Positions 51,906-64,000 of a stretch of 64,000 nt of DNA are shown piece after piece. Position 1 is the stretch's first letter. Each line of letters begins with the position of its first letter. Both the position numbers and the translations under genes were made by a program. The notes under the pieces are model-generated. The model was given only the letters and a program-made list of their open reading frames with translations, ran no database searches and was not told the origin of the DNA. Source of the stretch: Carnegiea gigantea (Eukaryota > Streptophyta > Magnoliopsida > Caryophyllales > Cactaceae); contig JAKOGI010000185.1 in assembly GCA_029747015.1 (NCBI GenBank), positions 707,501 through 771,500 on the forward strand. The letters run 5' to 3'.

Positions 51906-52630
51906 AACAGGTAGGATTTTCAGTGTCTCAACACTTTGCATTGACTTTTGGAAAGAACGCAACTAGGGCTTACAAGGAGTTTATGCTAAGCTATTTTCAT
52001 AGATAAATAAGGAAGACTATAATGGTTTGTAAGTATTGCTAGTTTGGCTGTACAATGTGGTGTTATGGAAAGTCAGTATAAATAGGTCATTCATGTTCAA
52101 GATCTTCATTCTTAATATGATCATAGCATATAAAGTCTAGACTCGTGTGTAAATTGACAGTAACAACGCAGTTTGTGCATGTGCTCCGCCTTCTAGTGCA
52201 TGACGGTATTCATTTCATTTTATAACCTCCAACGGCTCCAAGTAAACCTAAGATTATAACTCGAGAGTGTATTTCAAATATTCTTTACAATTGTTGACCC
52301 ATCTCCCCGCCCTCAAAGACACCAAAAAAACAAAAAAAAGAAGAGAAAACAAAGGAAAAGAGAACGTAGCCAACGTGTTCTCTTCTATGGAATAACAGTC
52401 TTACGCACACAAAGATATCAAGGACGGAAATTGCATGATTTTGGATAGGGATGCTGAAGTTCTTCTCAGGAACTAACAAGTAGATACATTTTTCAGCAGT
52501 GTAGTGATAAATTTGCGTGGACTCTAGCCAGAGAAGCAACGATCTTCCAGACCTGAGCAACTTCTGGTACAGACACTGAAACACAAGTTGCAACACCATT
52601 TTCGTAATAAGATAGTACACCTTATACCTT

Positions 52631-55600
52631 CTAGAATTGTGTGAGCTGTTCAAGCTTGCGAGCCTGGAAGAACTTGCAGCGACCTTTACCACTGGACTCG
52701 ATTTCTTCACTGTTCCTCTTGTATCCGGTGAAACCAAGACTGCTTAGTTTGAGCTGTCGTTTACCATTTTTGTTTGCTGAACCATTCTCATCCAAGGCAC
52801 TATCAGATTCCCTGCAATAACAGTTGTAAGCTAGTGAGGTAAAGAGTAATGACTATGCAGTCGGTAAGAGACCTCTCTGAAATAAGTTACTTCTTGTCAC
52901 GCAATATCAAATGGTACTTTGATGCTGCATAAACATCATATCACTGCCGCCAAAAGATTTTACTTCATGCAGAATGGTGAAGCTATGTTGGTTCTGCTGT
53001 ATAAACACACAGTGCATACAGGCAATCAGACTTTCCTATAAAGTTTAGATAATTCATCATTTCTTATCGCTTACCAAGTATCATATTACAAGTCTGCGGA
53101 ACCCAGTATTCCACAACCAAGGGAGCTAATTGATGGTCCAGAAACAGCCAGTAAAAATCTCTTTCAGATGCCAACTTAGTTTATCTCTAAGCAGTAATGT
53201 TGATGAAGACAAATGAAAGCGCACGAGCCAAGTACAGATCAATGGAAAAGTCAGAGACCAAGGACACCAAACTGATTGCAGTGCTAAACAGGATCAGATC
53301 CCGTAATTACTTATTCTTTTACAGTATCGTTTGACGTATTCTCAAGACATGGTTAGTGCTACTATAAGCATTCCACTATGTACAATCCGAGCACTGGGAT
53401 GGGCATTCCCAGCAAGAAGTGAAGGAACCTAATCAGTGGTGGATACAAGATTTCTCCCTCTGGGGTCGAGTTATAACTATAAGTGCACTAAACTGTGGTA
53501 GATCAAACTCTTAATTGATGTCCCCTATTGTTTTAAACAGCCCACACATACACACAGACACAAATATAATGTATGTAATTTACGTATAAGGGCATTGCAC
53601 CAGAAGCTGCATGGTTGCCTGAGCCCTCCCTACCCATCTCCCTTTTCTTCTATAAGTAGATCCACCTAAAAACTCAATCCACATGTATGTCATGTATGTT
53701 AATTGTATGACTGTATCACCTCCACACCATCATGTATGCCCCACATGCTAGAGAAGTTCGCACACTTATTTTAACTAAAATTTGTAAATAATGGTTTGAA
53801 AACCATACAAATGCCCCAACAAAATTCCTTCATGTTGTGAGTACAAACACAGAAAGTTCGAGAGTTCCAACGCGAACTTGACAGCAGTATGTAGAACAAG
53901 AAACAGCTTACTCCTCTCTACGAAGGAGAGTCACGCTTATAGCAAATTTGATCTTAAACAGAGTCCAATGTCTAATCTCTAGCACATCTGGTGGCTTTGA
54001 ATGGGTCAATCTAGCCATTAACACACAAATTAAAACAGAGAAAATTAAAAAAGGGTACTGCCGAAGTGAAGAAAGAGGGAACTGACAACCATAAGAGAGA
54101 AGACCATCAATACATTTCAAACATGCTTGTTTCTCATCCCTATTCATCATGGGTGCACAACAAATCAACCATTTGAGCATTGATAATTACATGTACACTC
54201 TAGAGTCCAGAGCAAAAATTGTAAGATCCAGCCGCTTTGTAGAGAGTTTGAGATAATAGACAAAATATTCTTACCATAGTACTTCAACAGTATCTTTGAA
54301 GTATGTCGTGCAAGTTCCCCAGCTGAAGCGTACCAGTGTTGGGAATCCAAAAACTGAATGTTTGTGATGTTCCAGCCAAGCCTTTGTCTCAGGATCTAAA
54401 CAATGAAGTATATACCAATTACTCAAAGGTAGATGAATACTCAACACAAAATTTATAGAACTGTTTAAGTGGGGAACCTCCAGGATATCCAGATCCAAAG
54501 TTCCTGTGCATGTTTTCAGCTGATTCATCAAAATTCCAATTGCGTAAAGCTCGGTCTCTGGTAACCTAATGGCCCAATTGAAACACCAGTAAGAAAAATA
54601 TATAGAAGACTCAGCAAAAAACAAATATGTGAATTTGTAATTACCTTTGCCACTATGCTGGCTCCACTGACAACAGGATAAAGGCTGTCAGCTTTTTTAG
54701 CAACAACAAATTTGATGGATGGAAACCTTTCAGACAATTTGGCAGAATACTTATCTGCATCTCCAACTGTGTCTACAAACACCTAAAGACAGGCACCCCT
54801 TGTCAGCTATGCCACTACTCAAGGAACACATAAGATATAGTACAGGTGCAGATTTGGGGGACCTGTGGAGCTGCATGATGAGAATTAAAAGAATGATCGT
54901 ACTGGGAATAGGATAGGGGCCTAAAGAAAAGGCATACAGTTATACCATGCTTTTATCCACAGATGCTTAGTAACATGACTGTAGGCCAACTACTGTCTTA
55001 TGCACCTATTATAATCAAAATGTTAATACTGTCAAAGAACTCCAAGAGCAACTTGAACTAGGACTATTACTACACTCGTTAGGGGCATCCGATCCATCAA
55101 TGTAGAGCATATTCCAACTAAACATAATTTCAAATTTCTCAACACCTATTATATTTACAATGCATACAATGCCAAAGACCTTCAAGAGCTCCTCGAACCA
55201 GCTGTGTTACTGTTGTATTATGCACCTATTATACTCTCCAATTTCTCAACACTCTTTCTTGGACAAGTCACAGTAATTTTTTTTTTGGAGGGGGCTTTTC
55301 AATGGTTTTCAACATCAATATCTAGAAGATTCCAGGCATGCTTCAGCAAATTTCATGCTTTCAAGGAAAATTCATCATGCATGCATACCTCTGTTAGAAG
55401 CACCCCCATATTGAGCACCCTAGTAACAAGGCCAATTGCTGAGTCATGAGATATTTCATTAAGATTTATCTTACACCTGTCAGAAAACAGAGAAAATGTC
55501 AAGTAAAGGCAGTTAGGATCAGATTTCACTACCAAGAAGTCACAATAATAACATATAAAGTCATTAAGTCTTGTCTTTGCTTACTTTTTCAGCATTTTGG

Positions 55601-55871
55601 CTGAGAGCTCTCTGGGGTCTATTACATCAACAGCCCAACCAATGGATCCATTGGCCTTCAATGATTCAAATAGCTCCTCCCTCTTCTCTTCCTTGAGTGT
55701 TTTTGAATCTGAGGAAGATCTAGTTAAAAGGCAATGAACTGTGCACTCATTGTCCAGGAATTCTAACACGCACAACAGCCCTTCCGCATATCTGATTAAG
55801 ACATCCTTGACAAAGTAACACAGCTACGTACATCTTTGCGCATGCACGTGCGACTGCGCGCTCACACACGC

Positions 55872-55913
<42 letters not shown>

Positions 55914-57304
55914 CCTATGCAATAGAATAGACCAACATTCTTTAGTCATGCATAACTTAAACAAACTTGTTAGGGAGTTGAGGACCTTCAAGTACACCAG
56001 AGTTGTTGAGAATAGCTTGCTAGAGTTTAGGAACTTGAAGCAGACTGAGATAGGTTAAGAATACCCTTCAAGATGGATAGGCCATGAGGCCTATGCGATA
56101 GACTAGACAACGTTCTTCAATGGGCATGCATAACTTGAATAAAATTTCTAGGCAGTTGGGGACCTTCAAGTAGACCAGATTGGTGGAGAATAGCCTTCAA
56201 GATTGATGGGCCATGGGATGGCATGCACCGCTTGGTCACTTACCTATATAATATCTAAATTGACAGTCTCTGGTCTATTGCTGTGACATTACGATAGAAT
56301 CCTTGCACAATAACACAATTTTTAATGCATGTGTATGTATGTATGCATCTATAGGCATAGCTGATAGAACAACCAACATCCTTCGATAACCATGCATAGC
56401 CTAAAAGAGCTTCCAAGCGAATCTCAGTCAGCCAAATTGAGTGAGAATAGCAGTAATGCCTGATGCATCATAAGATGGCATGGACATTGGAGATCTGATT
56501 AGTAACCCCCAGTCTATTGTGAGAACATACATGGTAGAAGTTGTAGCACACAAGGAGAAAGATTTCACCAAAAGCCTCCTACAACATCTTGTGCAAGGGA
56601 CCTCTTCTACAAAGATCAGTTTCCGTTACATGTCATTTCTGTGGTTTCAAGAGCGGTTTTTGTGACATGAAACCCTATACCGGCTTCCATTACATCCCAT
56701 ATCACATTATTCATATATCTTCTTTCCGTTGACTAAAAGTCTTCCTTTTCGGGTCAAGAGACAAATTTAAAGCTTTTCATACTATGAAAACATGAAACTA
56801 GCTAGTGTTCAGCTAAAATACACAACATTCTATTTCTACATTAAACCCAACTCAAGCCCTATCTAATTCATGTTTTTTCTAGTATATAAATCTTTTCCTC
56901 ATGGGTGTACATAGAAGATATAGAATAAAACCTAAAGACAAGGAAGAAATAGAGCCCATCAAATGTAACCATTTTACCCAAAAACAAAATTAAGAAGCAT
57001 AGTTTGCTTAAGTAATCAGGTAAGAAAAGAGGGCAAACCTGCAAAGTTCAAGGTGGAAAGGGTTTCCCGGAAAGAGAGAGCACAGTACAAGCATCCATAG
57101 ACCATTGGCCCTGTGAACAAGACACAAAAAACAAAAGGAGAAAGAAATCATTCGAGTTGAATATTTTGAATGAGGATGAATACTGGGCGAGAAATCTAGG
57201 GCTAGTAATTGAGGGAAACCTAGAACAGGGCCTCTTCCAGCTTCATCGATTCCCATAATACAAGGCCCCGACGCCCATTTGGGTAGCCCACCGTCGGATG
57301 TCAT
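52631..57304 (-). CDS. RNASEH2A: Ribonuclease H2 catalytic subunit A
   Basis: Eight exons on the minus strand, 57304-57220, 57110-57039, 55708-55585, 55476-55389, 54782-54645, 54565-54478, 54395-54275 and 52811-52631, give 298 residues, in phase throughout. RNase H2 cuts the RNA of RNA-DNA hybrids and removes single ribonucleotides from genomic DNA; it acts in the nucleus as a trimer with subunits B and C. Catalytic residues are all present: Asp20 and Glu21 in GIDEAGRG, Asp127 in VFVDTVG, Asp155 in KKADSLYP. The ribonucleotide-sensing Tyr is Tyr196 in GSGYPGDP. Spacings 127-155-196 equal those of the human enzyme (141-169-210). The tail [17 protein letters not shown] is the plant form. Intron 2 is 1.3 kb with a GA repeat and 176-bp repeats; intron 7 is 1.5 kb. 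The length fits AT2G25100 (from memory). Confidence 0.97.
55874..55912. repeat. (GA)n microsatellite in RNASEH2A intron 2
   Basis: About 38 bp of GA repeat, directly next to the start of the first 176-bp repeat copy. Confidence 0.95.
55911..56470. repeat. Diverged tandem repeats of about 176 bp in RNASEH2A intron 2
   Basis: AGGCCTATGCAATAGAATAG at 55911 recurs as AGGCCTATGCGATAGACTAG at 56087, each followed by CATGCATAACTT, GGACCTTCAAGTA and GAGAATAGC at like spacing. A third, weaker copy starts near 56360 (GATAGAACAACCAACATCCTTC, CATGCATAGCCT). No coding content. Confidence 0.75.
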
Positions 57305-57479
57305 GCGCTCTCCCCTCTCTCTCTTCGCGCAGGGTTCCCGCCAGAAAGTGAAGTAGTGCAGTAGAATTCGTGGGAGGTGACTGGGGGTTATTGCACACTG
57401 GGCTTGACTGCTTGACCAGAGGTTGTCCGTTTTCCGTTTCCTTTTTCCTATTTCTTATTTTATTGTTTTTTAACAAATT

Positions 57480-57980
57480 GAAATTGATAGACGAGCATAA
57501 GACCCATCATGAGGTAGACTCTTCAAGGAGCAACTTTTTCAAGGTCTTGAGATTACTGGCAATTTGTATTAGAGTAATTTCTTAATTTGGAAATAATTAA
57601 TGATTTATCAAGTAAAGATTTTAATTGAAGTAATCATTATATAAATTATTAATTACCTTAATATTCATCAAATGTAACCATATTATTGGGGATTTCTTTA
57701 GGTACATTTTAAATATTCGAAAATGCATTGAATCGTTGACAAAATCAGATTCATCTAATCCTCCGTTACTTAAATTATCAATGTAAACAATGTCACTCTT
57801 CATAATTCTGTTGGAGTTGTGAAAGTGAAACTTGTCCGCTATTAATAAATTAAAAGATTTGAGCATATATATAAACTTGTGAATTACTTCATTCATTATC
57901 AATTGATCTTGGGTTGAAATGTGATTTAAACCGACACATATGATTTGTTTATTTAAGGCCCAATTTCTATGAACTTAACA
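57480..57980. other. AT-rich spacer upstream of RNASEH2A
   Basis: AT-rich. TGGGCT near 57399, just before this stretch, could be a site II element of the RNASEH2A promoter. No gene seen here. Confidence 0.4.
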
Positions 57981-57986
57981 AAGACA

Positions 57987-58080
57987 ATGGCAGTGAAAGC
58001 AACAGTGACTTTGATCTTCTAGTCATACTCTCTCTCAATGTTTTATCCATAGCATGATCTTCCTTACCCATAACCTCCAA
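57987..58080 (+). pseudogene. Fragment like exon 1 of the Gly/His-rich gene
   Basis: ATGGCAGTGAAAGCA then, after three changed codons, TTTGATCTTC, CTCTCTCAAT and TTTTA match the first exon at 51272 in order and spacing. Frame: MAVKATVTLIF then a stop (TAG). The signal-peptide part is broken and no Gly/His-rich second exon follows in the next kilobase. It is a partial duplicate that has decayed. Confidence 0.7.
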
Positions 58081-58425
58081 TTCCACTGCAGAATAAGTTG
58101 CAAGAACCAAATAATTAAAAGGCCAATACAATGCTCACAAGTGGTGCCTTAGCAAAATCTTGAACTAATGCACTAAGGACCAAGTTATAGTCCTATCACC
58201 ATATCTAAGGTAACAAACCAACAGTTCAATTATCATTGGAACAGAGCAAACGTAAATTTCAATTATCACATCATCTCAACAGCAATCTCGACCGCCAAAC
58301 ATCAGCTCTTTCTTCACGTGATTTATATAGAAAAGGCAAACTAAGAATGGACTTCCTAACACAAAAAAGCAACATCCACCAGCATGAAAAAGACCACGGA
58401 GTGCCACATATTAATCAGCACGAGC

Positions 58426-58896
<471 letters not shown>

Positions 58897-59325
58897 CTAG
58901 GTAAGTGAAAGTTATGTACCAATCAATGACATTTTTGCCCAATAAGCAAATATGAAAAGACAGACATATATGCTGATTTGACACTGATCTTATAAGTTCA
59001 CCATCTCTTCTCAGATTATGGCTGAATCATTAATGGAATGCATGGAGGTGAATCAGTTGGAAGAAAAGGTCCAAATGAAAATATTACAGAATGACAAAGT
59101 AGACTCCTATAACAAGCTTGCTGGACAGCTTTCTCATTTCTTTTATGCATGTTCTACCTTAATTGACAGCCACGCAGGTTTTTTGGGTGTGTCTGCAAGT
59201 GATTGCAGTTAAGCTGCCATGGAGACACACGTAACCACAAACAGTGACTTCGCAAATGGGTTGTTTGGGAGAGGTCCAAATAATACTCAACAATTTTAAG
59301 CCTACTGAGCAGCCATTTGAAACTA

Positions 59326-59618
59326 AAATCTCGTTCTCTTCGCCTTATTTTGTCTGAACTTATTCTGAACTGAACTTATCTGAACTTATTCTGAACTTTA
59401 TTTACTGACCTTATCCTGAATTATTCTGAACTGAACTTATCTGAACTTATTCTGAAGTTATTCTAAAATTATTTACTAAACCTATTATTTTGAACTTTCT
59501 GAACTGAACTTATCTGAGGTTATTTGAACTTATTCTGAACTTTCTAAACTAAACTTATTCTGAACTGAACTTATCTGAACTTATTCTGTTTGAACATAAG
59601 TCGAAGAGAACATGATTT
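59326..59618. mobile_element. PIF/Harbinger-like MITE, aged solo copy
   Basis: Inverted ends AAATCTCGTTCTCTTCGCC and, on the complement, AAATCATGTTCTCTTCGAC. The interior is many units of GAACTTATTCTGAACTGAAC, as in the elements at 59739-60551. No clean 3-bp duplication is left and the terminal bases are changed, so this copy is older. Confidence 0.7.
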
Positions 59619-59800
59619 CTTCGTAATATGCCCCTGGGACCACCATGCTTATAGTCCAGGTGGCCACCATACAATTTGCACTACAGTTCCCCGATTCTGA
59701 AAAATTATGACATGTTCTGTAGTACAGCTGGTGCATTAAGGCCTGTTCTCTTCGCCTTATTTTGTCTGAACTTATTCTGAAATGAACTTATCTGAGCTTA

Positions 59801-60060
59801 GGGCCTATTCTCTTCGCCTTGTTTTGTATGAATTTATTCTGAACTGAACTTATTCTGAACTTTATTTACTGAACTTATTCTGAACTATTCTGAACTGAAC
59901 TTATCTGAACTTATTCTGAAGTTATTTTAAAGTTATTTACTAAACTTATTATTCTGAACTTTCTGAACTAAACTTATCTGAACTTTCTAAACTAAACTTA
60001 TTCTAAACTGAACTTATCTGAACTTATTCTGTCTGAAAATAAGTCGAAGAGAACAGACCC
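59801..60060. mobile_element. PIF/Harbinger-like MITE, first inner copy (260 bp)
   Basis: Ends GGGCCTATTCTCTTCGCC and GTCGAAGAGAACAGACCC, flanked by TTA on both sides (59798-59800, 60061-60063). It landed in a CTTATTCTGAAC unit of the outer copy. Confidence 0.88.
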
Positions 60061-60232
60061 TTATTCTGAACTTTATTTACTGAACTTATTCTGAACTATT
60101 CTGAATTGAACTTATCTGAACTTATTCTGAACTTATTCTGAAATTATTTACCAAACTTATTATTCTGAAATTTCTGAATTGAACTTATCTAAACTTATCT
60201 GAACTTATTCTGAACTTTCTAAACTAAACTTA

Positions 60233-60488
60233 GGATCTGTTCTCTTCGCCTTATTTAGCCTGAACTTATTCTAAACTGAACTTCTCTAAACTTATTCTGA
60301 ACTATTCTGAACTGAACTGATCTGAACTTATTCTGAAATTATTCTGAAGTTATTTACTAAACTTATTATTCTGAACTTTTTGGACTGAACTTATCTGAAC
60401 TTATTCTGAACTTTCCAAACTAAACTTATTCTAAACTGAACTTATCTAAACTTATTCTGTCTGAAAATAAGTCGAAGAGAACAAGCCC
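60233..60488. mobile_element. PIF/Harbinger-like MITE, second inner copy (256 bp)
   Basis: Ends GGATCTGTTCTCTTCGCC and GTCGAAGAGAACAAGCCC, flanked by TTA on both sides (60230-60232, 60489-60491). Again the target was a CTTATTCTGAAC unit of the outer copy. Confidence 0.88.
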
Positions 60489-61739
60489 TTATTCTGAACT
60501 GAACTTATCTGAACTTATTTTGTCTGAAAATAAGTCGAAGAGAATAGGCCCTTAGTCGTGCATTAGCAATTTGGCACCATGAATATTGAATTGCATTGTC
60601 TTCAATCCGCTAGCACCCCAGTCATGAAGAAATCACACAAGAGAAAAGAAGGGTCCGGGGTACTAGGAAGATGTATCAAAGAATGCATGATGGATTTGCT
60701 CATGATTCATAGAGCTTCACTCCATATGCCTTGAACTGGCAATTACTTGCATACTAACAAAAAAGAGTTCCTCTACACTCAACCTTTACCAGACATCCGA
60801 CACCCTACCTTTTTCTCCAGCAACTCAATGCCCCTCCTTTACCGTCTTATTTGGCTAATCCATTAGTATCCAGAATACACCGCATGCATCAGAACTCCCC
60901 ATATGCATCACAAGTAGAATTTAGAAACACTTTCAGGAAAGTACTGATTCACAAAATATCACAATGTGTAGCAGGTTGAACCATCCTGATGCAATATGAA
61001 GAAGACAAATGGTTGGCTGAATCCATATGATAATATGAATCTTTAAACTAGATTATTTTCTTAAGGAATATTGATCATATGCTCGATTAATTCCACTAAA
61101 CTGGAGGTACCTGGCAGACATGATCCTAACGTCCGACCCCTAATTCTTACAAATAACTCCATCTATAGAAATCAAGATCAAAAATATTCTGGATACCAAT
61201 GGATTAGCCAAATAAGACGGTAATTTTTTTTAAATAATGTTAGGACAATTTCCATTACACTTTCATCCGAAATGATTCAAAATATTGTTTAACAGATCAA
61301 GGCAATTGGCCAAAGACACTGTTAATTGTCAATTTTATGGGCAAGAACACATCCTAATATTCCTACTGAAACAACTACATGGACAGCTTACTGGGTTATA
61401 TGATCAGTCAAGCCCACAAAAACCAAATTCACGTCAAAACAGAGATGCCCATTTCAGATACAACTTTCATTTAACGACCCCAAGTTATAAACGATTCCAA
61501 GATCAAAAATTTAAATCCACAATGAAATGGGAAATCGATGCATTCCAACTAGTCATTTGGCACTGGAAAACAGAAGAAAAAGAGGTAAAAAAAGGTTGGT
61601 ATAAGAAGAAAGAACAAGAGACTTACGGAGGGTTCTGGAAGCAGACACTTGCGCTCTGATGTGAGAGAGAAAGAGGGATGCTAATAGTCGGAGAAAAAGG
61701 CCCGGAGACACAGTGTAGAAGAGTGTAACACTATCAAGT

Positions 61740-63960
61740 TTTCATATGGGTTTCAATGATTGTAACATAACGAAGATGGCTCTAGGTTTTGGGCCAATCT
61801 TGAGATGCCGAAACAGGCGGGGAAGGCTACAAGTAACGTGGGTGATGATCATGGGTTCATGCGGGCTAAATTATACATAACAGTAATATAATTATATTTT
61901 TATTACCTTATTTAGTTATATAAGAGTATTACAATGAATGAACTATCTTGTAATTATGATTACCACAAATTAAGTAATCATAATTGCATTGCACAGTTAA
62001 TTGTATTACATTGCAATTATATCATATCTAACCAAACATCACATAAGTATGGCACACATTTGGCGATGGAATGCTGAGGATGCCCGGTCTAATTTGCACA
62101 TATGGGTTCTGAATTTTATCCATGAAACAACTCTAAAAGATAAATGGGGAAAAAAAAAAAAGAGTTTGTGTAGATGACAATGGAATCAACACAGGTTGGT
62201 TCAAGAGGTTTGACACTTGTTTTCTTTAAGCAAGATCTCGGATTTGAATTTTGTGAATGATGAAAATGTGTAATGGAAAAACTATACTCTTTATTGGGCC
62301 AACAGTAACTGGACTCCAATGAAATAGAAGATACAAAATCCAAAAAAAAAAAAAAAGGATGACAATGGAAAGATGATTGATGAATGATGAATCAGATCGA
62401 ACCTATGGATCCTAATATAACTTTTTATGCAGATTCGAGTTCAATACTTTCAACTCTTACTATTAGGTGGATTCATTTTTTTACCCTTTTTTTAATGCTC
62501 TTAATCTAATGGCATCTGATTTCTGTTACTTCAATTTTATTAATTCACCGAACTTCACTAATCCATTTGATAATGACATGAACTTTACCTTGTAATTATT
62601 TTAAACATAATCTAATACTATAAAATATAGTTAACCTAAAAAACTAATTACACAAGAGAATTTCACTTAGCTATTAATCAAATGCAAATACTTGTATCCG
62701 ACTTTCATTGCATTGGCATCCTTACTTCGCCATGTTGGCCGAGGACTCTTTTTGCACATTAAAAGTTCTTTTTTAAAAGGAAAAAAGTTTGAAAAAATAC
62801 TCAACTTTATCCCAAGATGCTCAAAAATTACCAAATTTTTAAAAATTATTTAAAAAATTAACAAATTTTAATAGTGGGTTCTAATAATCACCTAACTTAA
62901 TATTGTATTTTACACCTTACCAATTTAAGAAACTTCTTATCACTTTTTTTTAAGTGAATAATTTTTATTTTTCCAAAATCCAGAAAAAGTAAGAGGGAGA
63001 ATTTTGATACAATAATTGACTTGATGCTCCAACAGTTTAAGGTTAATATAGAATGGAAATAGAAGAATATTCGATATATAGTGGTGACAACCTCAAGATT
63101 GACTGTTAAAAGAGTATCATAAACATCAATGGTCCTATAAGTTGTCATGTTCTCAATTTTATAAACTATTTGTTAGTAAGATACTTCCCTTTTCATTTGG
63201 GGCACTTCTATTAGACTGTCTTTTAATGGAAATAACTTTTTTATTCTCTTATTTGTATCCGATGATCTAGATATATTTAGATGTCCTTTTTTTAATTGAG
63301 TTATATATGATATTATATTATAAACTATATAATTGTATCATTTGTTGATAGACTTTCCTAAGTTATTTGAAACATCATGTTGGTTATCCTCCCAAAATTT
63401 ACCCACCTATTTTTCTTCTTGTCTTCAAAAAAAGGGAATTATTTCAGCTTGATTTGTTTTAAACAAAAGATTTTTAGATTTTAATAATCTTAATTTTGGG
63501 GGATTGAATAAAGGTGTTAAGTTCTATTTTTTTAATTACATATGATTAAGAATAAATAGATTTAAAGGTTGGATGATTAAGACCTATTTCTGATGGTTGG
63601 ATTATTGACTCCCAAACCCCTCCCTACAAAGTGTATATTATTAAAATCTAAAAATTCTAAAAAAATTAATAAAAAAATTCTTTAATGAGCAATGAAGAGA
63701 TCATAATCAAAGTTTGGTGATTATTTACACTCAAATTTAAAGTTTAGTGACTTCTTAAACACCTTGTTTAAATTTTAGTTATTTTTTAAGACTTTGGAGG
63801 AAAGTTAATTAATATTTAAACTTTGCCCCTTCTTTAAAAATCAAAAATTCCATTTTCCTCACTTACAACCATTAAAAAGAAAATCCGTTGGACATGCTCT
63901 ATATTAACTAACGCAATCTCTCTCTGCCCTCGTCATAATCTTTCAATTTTCCCATAGAAT
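61740..63960. other. AT-rich spacer at the right side
   Basis: About 2.2 kb, AT-rich, with one SINE (62186-62357). The left few hundred bases should hold the ferredoxin promoter. From about 63900 a CT-rich stretch looks like a leader of the possible gene at 63967. Nothing else recognisable. Confidence 0.5.
62186..62357 (+). mobile_element. SINE copy 4 with 13-bp target duplication
   Basis: Starts TCAACACAGGTTGGTTCAAG, with A-box-like TTGGTTCAAGAGGTTTG, B-box-like TCGGATTTGAATTTTG, then ATTGGGCCAACAGTAACTGG, GACTCCAATGAAATAGAAGA and a long A tail. Flanks are GATGACAATGGAA on both sides (62173-62185 and 62358-62370), identical. This is the youngest of the four copies. Confidence 0.88.
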
Positions 63961-63966
63961 TGGAAA

Positions 63967-64000
63967 ATGGCAGCACAAACATCGTCATTTCTGGCAAAAG
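63967..64000 (+). CDS. Possible start of a new coding region, runs off the window
   Basis: ATG at 63967 in a good context (GGAAAATGGC) starts MAAQTSSFLAK, open to the window edge. It is preceded by a CT-rich, leader-like stretch. Only 11 residues are seen, so no family can be given and it may be chance. Confidence 0.35.
   Translation, partial: MAAQTSSFLAK

Larger units (their letters stand above)
59739..60551. mobile_element. PIF/Harbinger-like MITE, outer copy of a nested set
   Basis: Left end AGGCCTGTTCTCTTCGCC, right end GTCGAAGAGAATAGGCCC, flanked by TTA (59736-59738 and 60552-60554), the standard PIF/Harbinger target site. Interior is GAACTTATTCTGAACTGAAC-type repeats. Two full copies of the same family sit inside it; without them and their duplicated TTA it is about 291 bp. 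There is no transposase. Confidence 0.85.

Noticed and set aside
59326..60551. Regular GAACTTATTCTG repeats that might suggest a CRISPR-like or satellite array
   Set aside because: Units are short, overlapping and variable without spacers, and the block is bounded by transposon ends with TTA duplications in a plant genome.
61285..61659. 124-codon frame on the plus strand
   Set aside because: It overlaps the inferred leader exon of the ferredoxin gene on the other strand, has no recognisable family and a biased Lys/Gln composition.

Overview
This is a 64 kb piece of nuclear genome from a flowering plant, most likely a eudicot; I cannot name the species. The evidence is GT-AG introns of plant type, AT-rich spacers with many microsatellites, plant-specific gene families (OVATE, RRM-PPR, plant ferredoxin, VAMP727), plant promoter motifs (telo-box, site II) and plant-type transposons and SINEs. 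Exon maps were built by hand. Every joined reading frame keeps phase and gives close to the length I remember for the Arabidopsis relative.

Layout: an OVATE family gene runs off the left edge (1-564, -). Then come ribosomal protein eS17 (3222-3641, -, with an inferred intron in its leader), PPR4, a plastid RRM+PPR protein of ten exons (5880-16194, -), a two-repeat SHAQKY-type MYB-related factor (17090-19220, -), a 6 kb repeat-rich spacer with a broken MYB fragment, and mitochondrial ATPase inhibitor IF1 (25503-27738, -). On the other strand follow an AMMECR1-domain gene (29340-34518, +), R-SNARE VAMP727 (37684-43834, +), a hemerythrin-domain gene (46182-49494, +) with a tRNA-Pro antisense in its first intron, and a small Gly/His-rich secreted protein (51272-51905, +). 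RNase H2 catalytic subunit (52631-57304, -) and a non-green type ferredoxin (58426-58875, -, with an inferred 2.7 kb leader intron) complete the set. A possible new gene starts at 63967.

The genes are independent housekeeping or regulatory loci, not an operon or cluster. From memory, the order OFP13, PPR4, RPS17, MYB, IF1 matches Arabidopsis AT5G04820 to AT5G04750, and VAMP727 next to the hemerythrin gene matches AT3G54300/AT3G54290, so the window is probably an ancestral angiosperm gene block.

The spacers and introns hold the unusual material: a hAT-like element with a perfect 8-bp target duplication in PPR4 intron 4; an older hAT-like element in the large VAMP727 intron carrying two younger insertions; a PIF/Harbinger-like MITE family that inserted into its own copies in the ferredoxin leader intron; four copies of one tRNA-derived SINE family; a 0.45 kb compound microsatellite in a PPR4 intron; and two gene fragments related to genes nearby. 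I found no CRISPR array, no virus-derived coding region and no clearly new multi-gene system.
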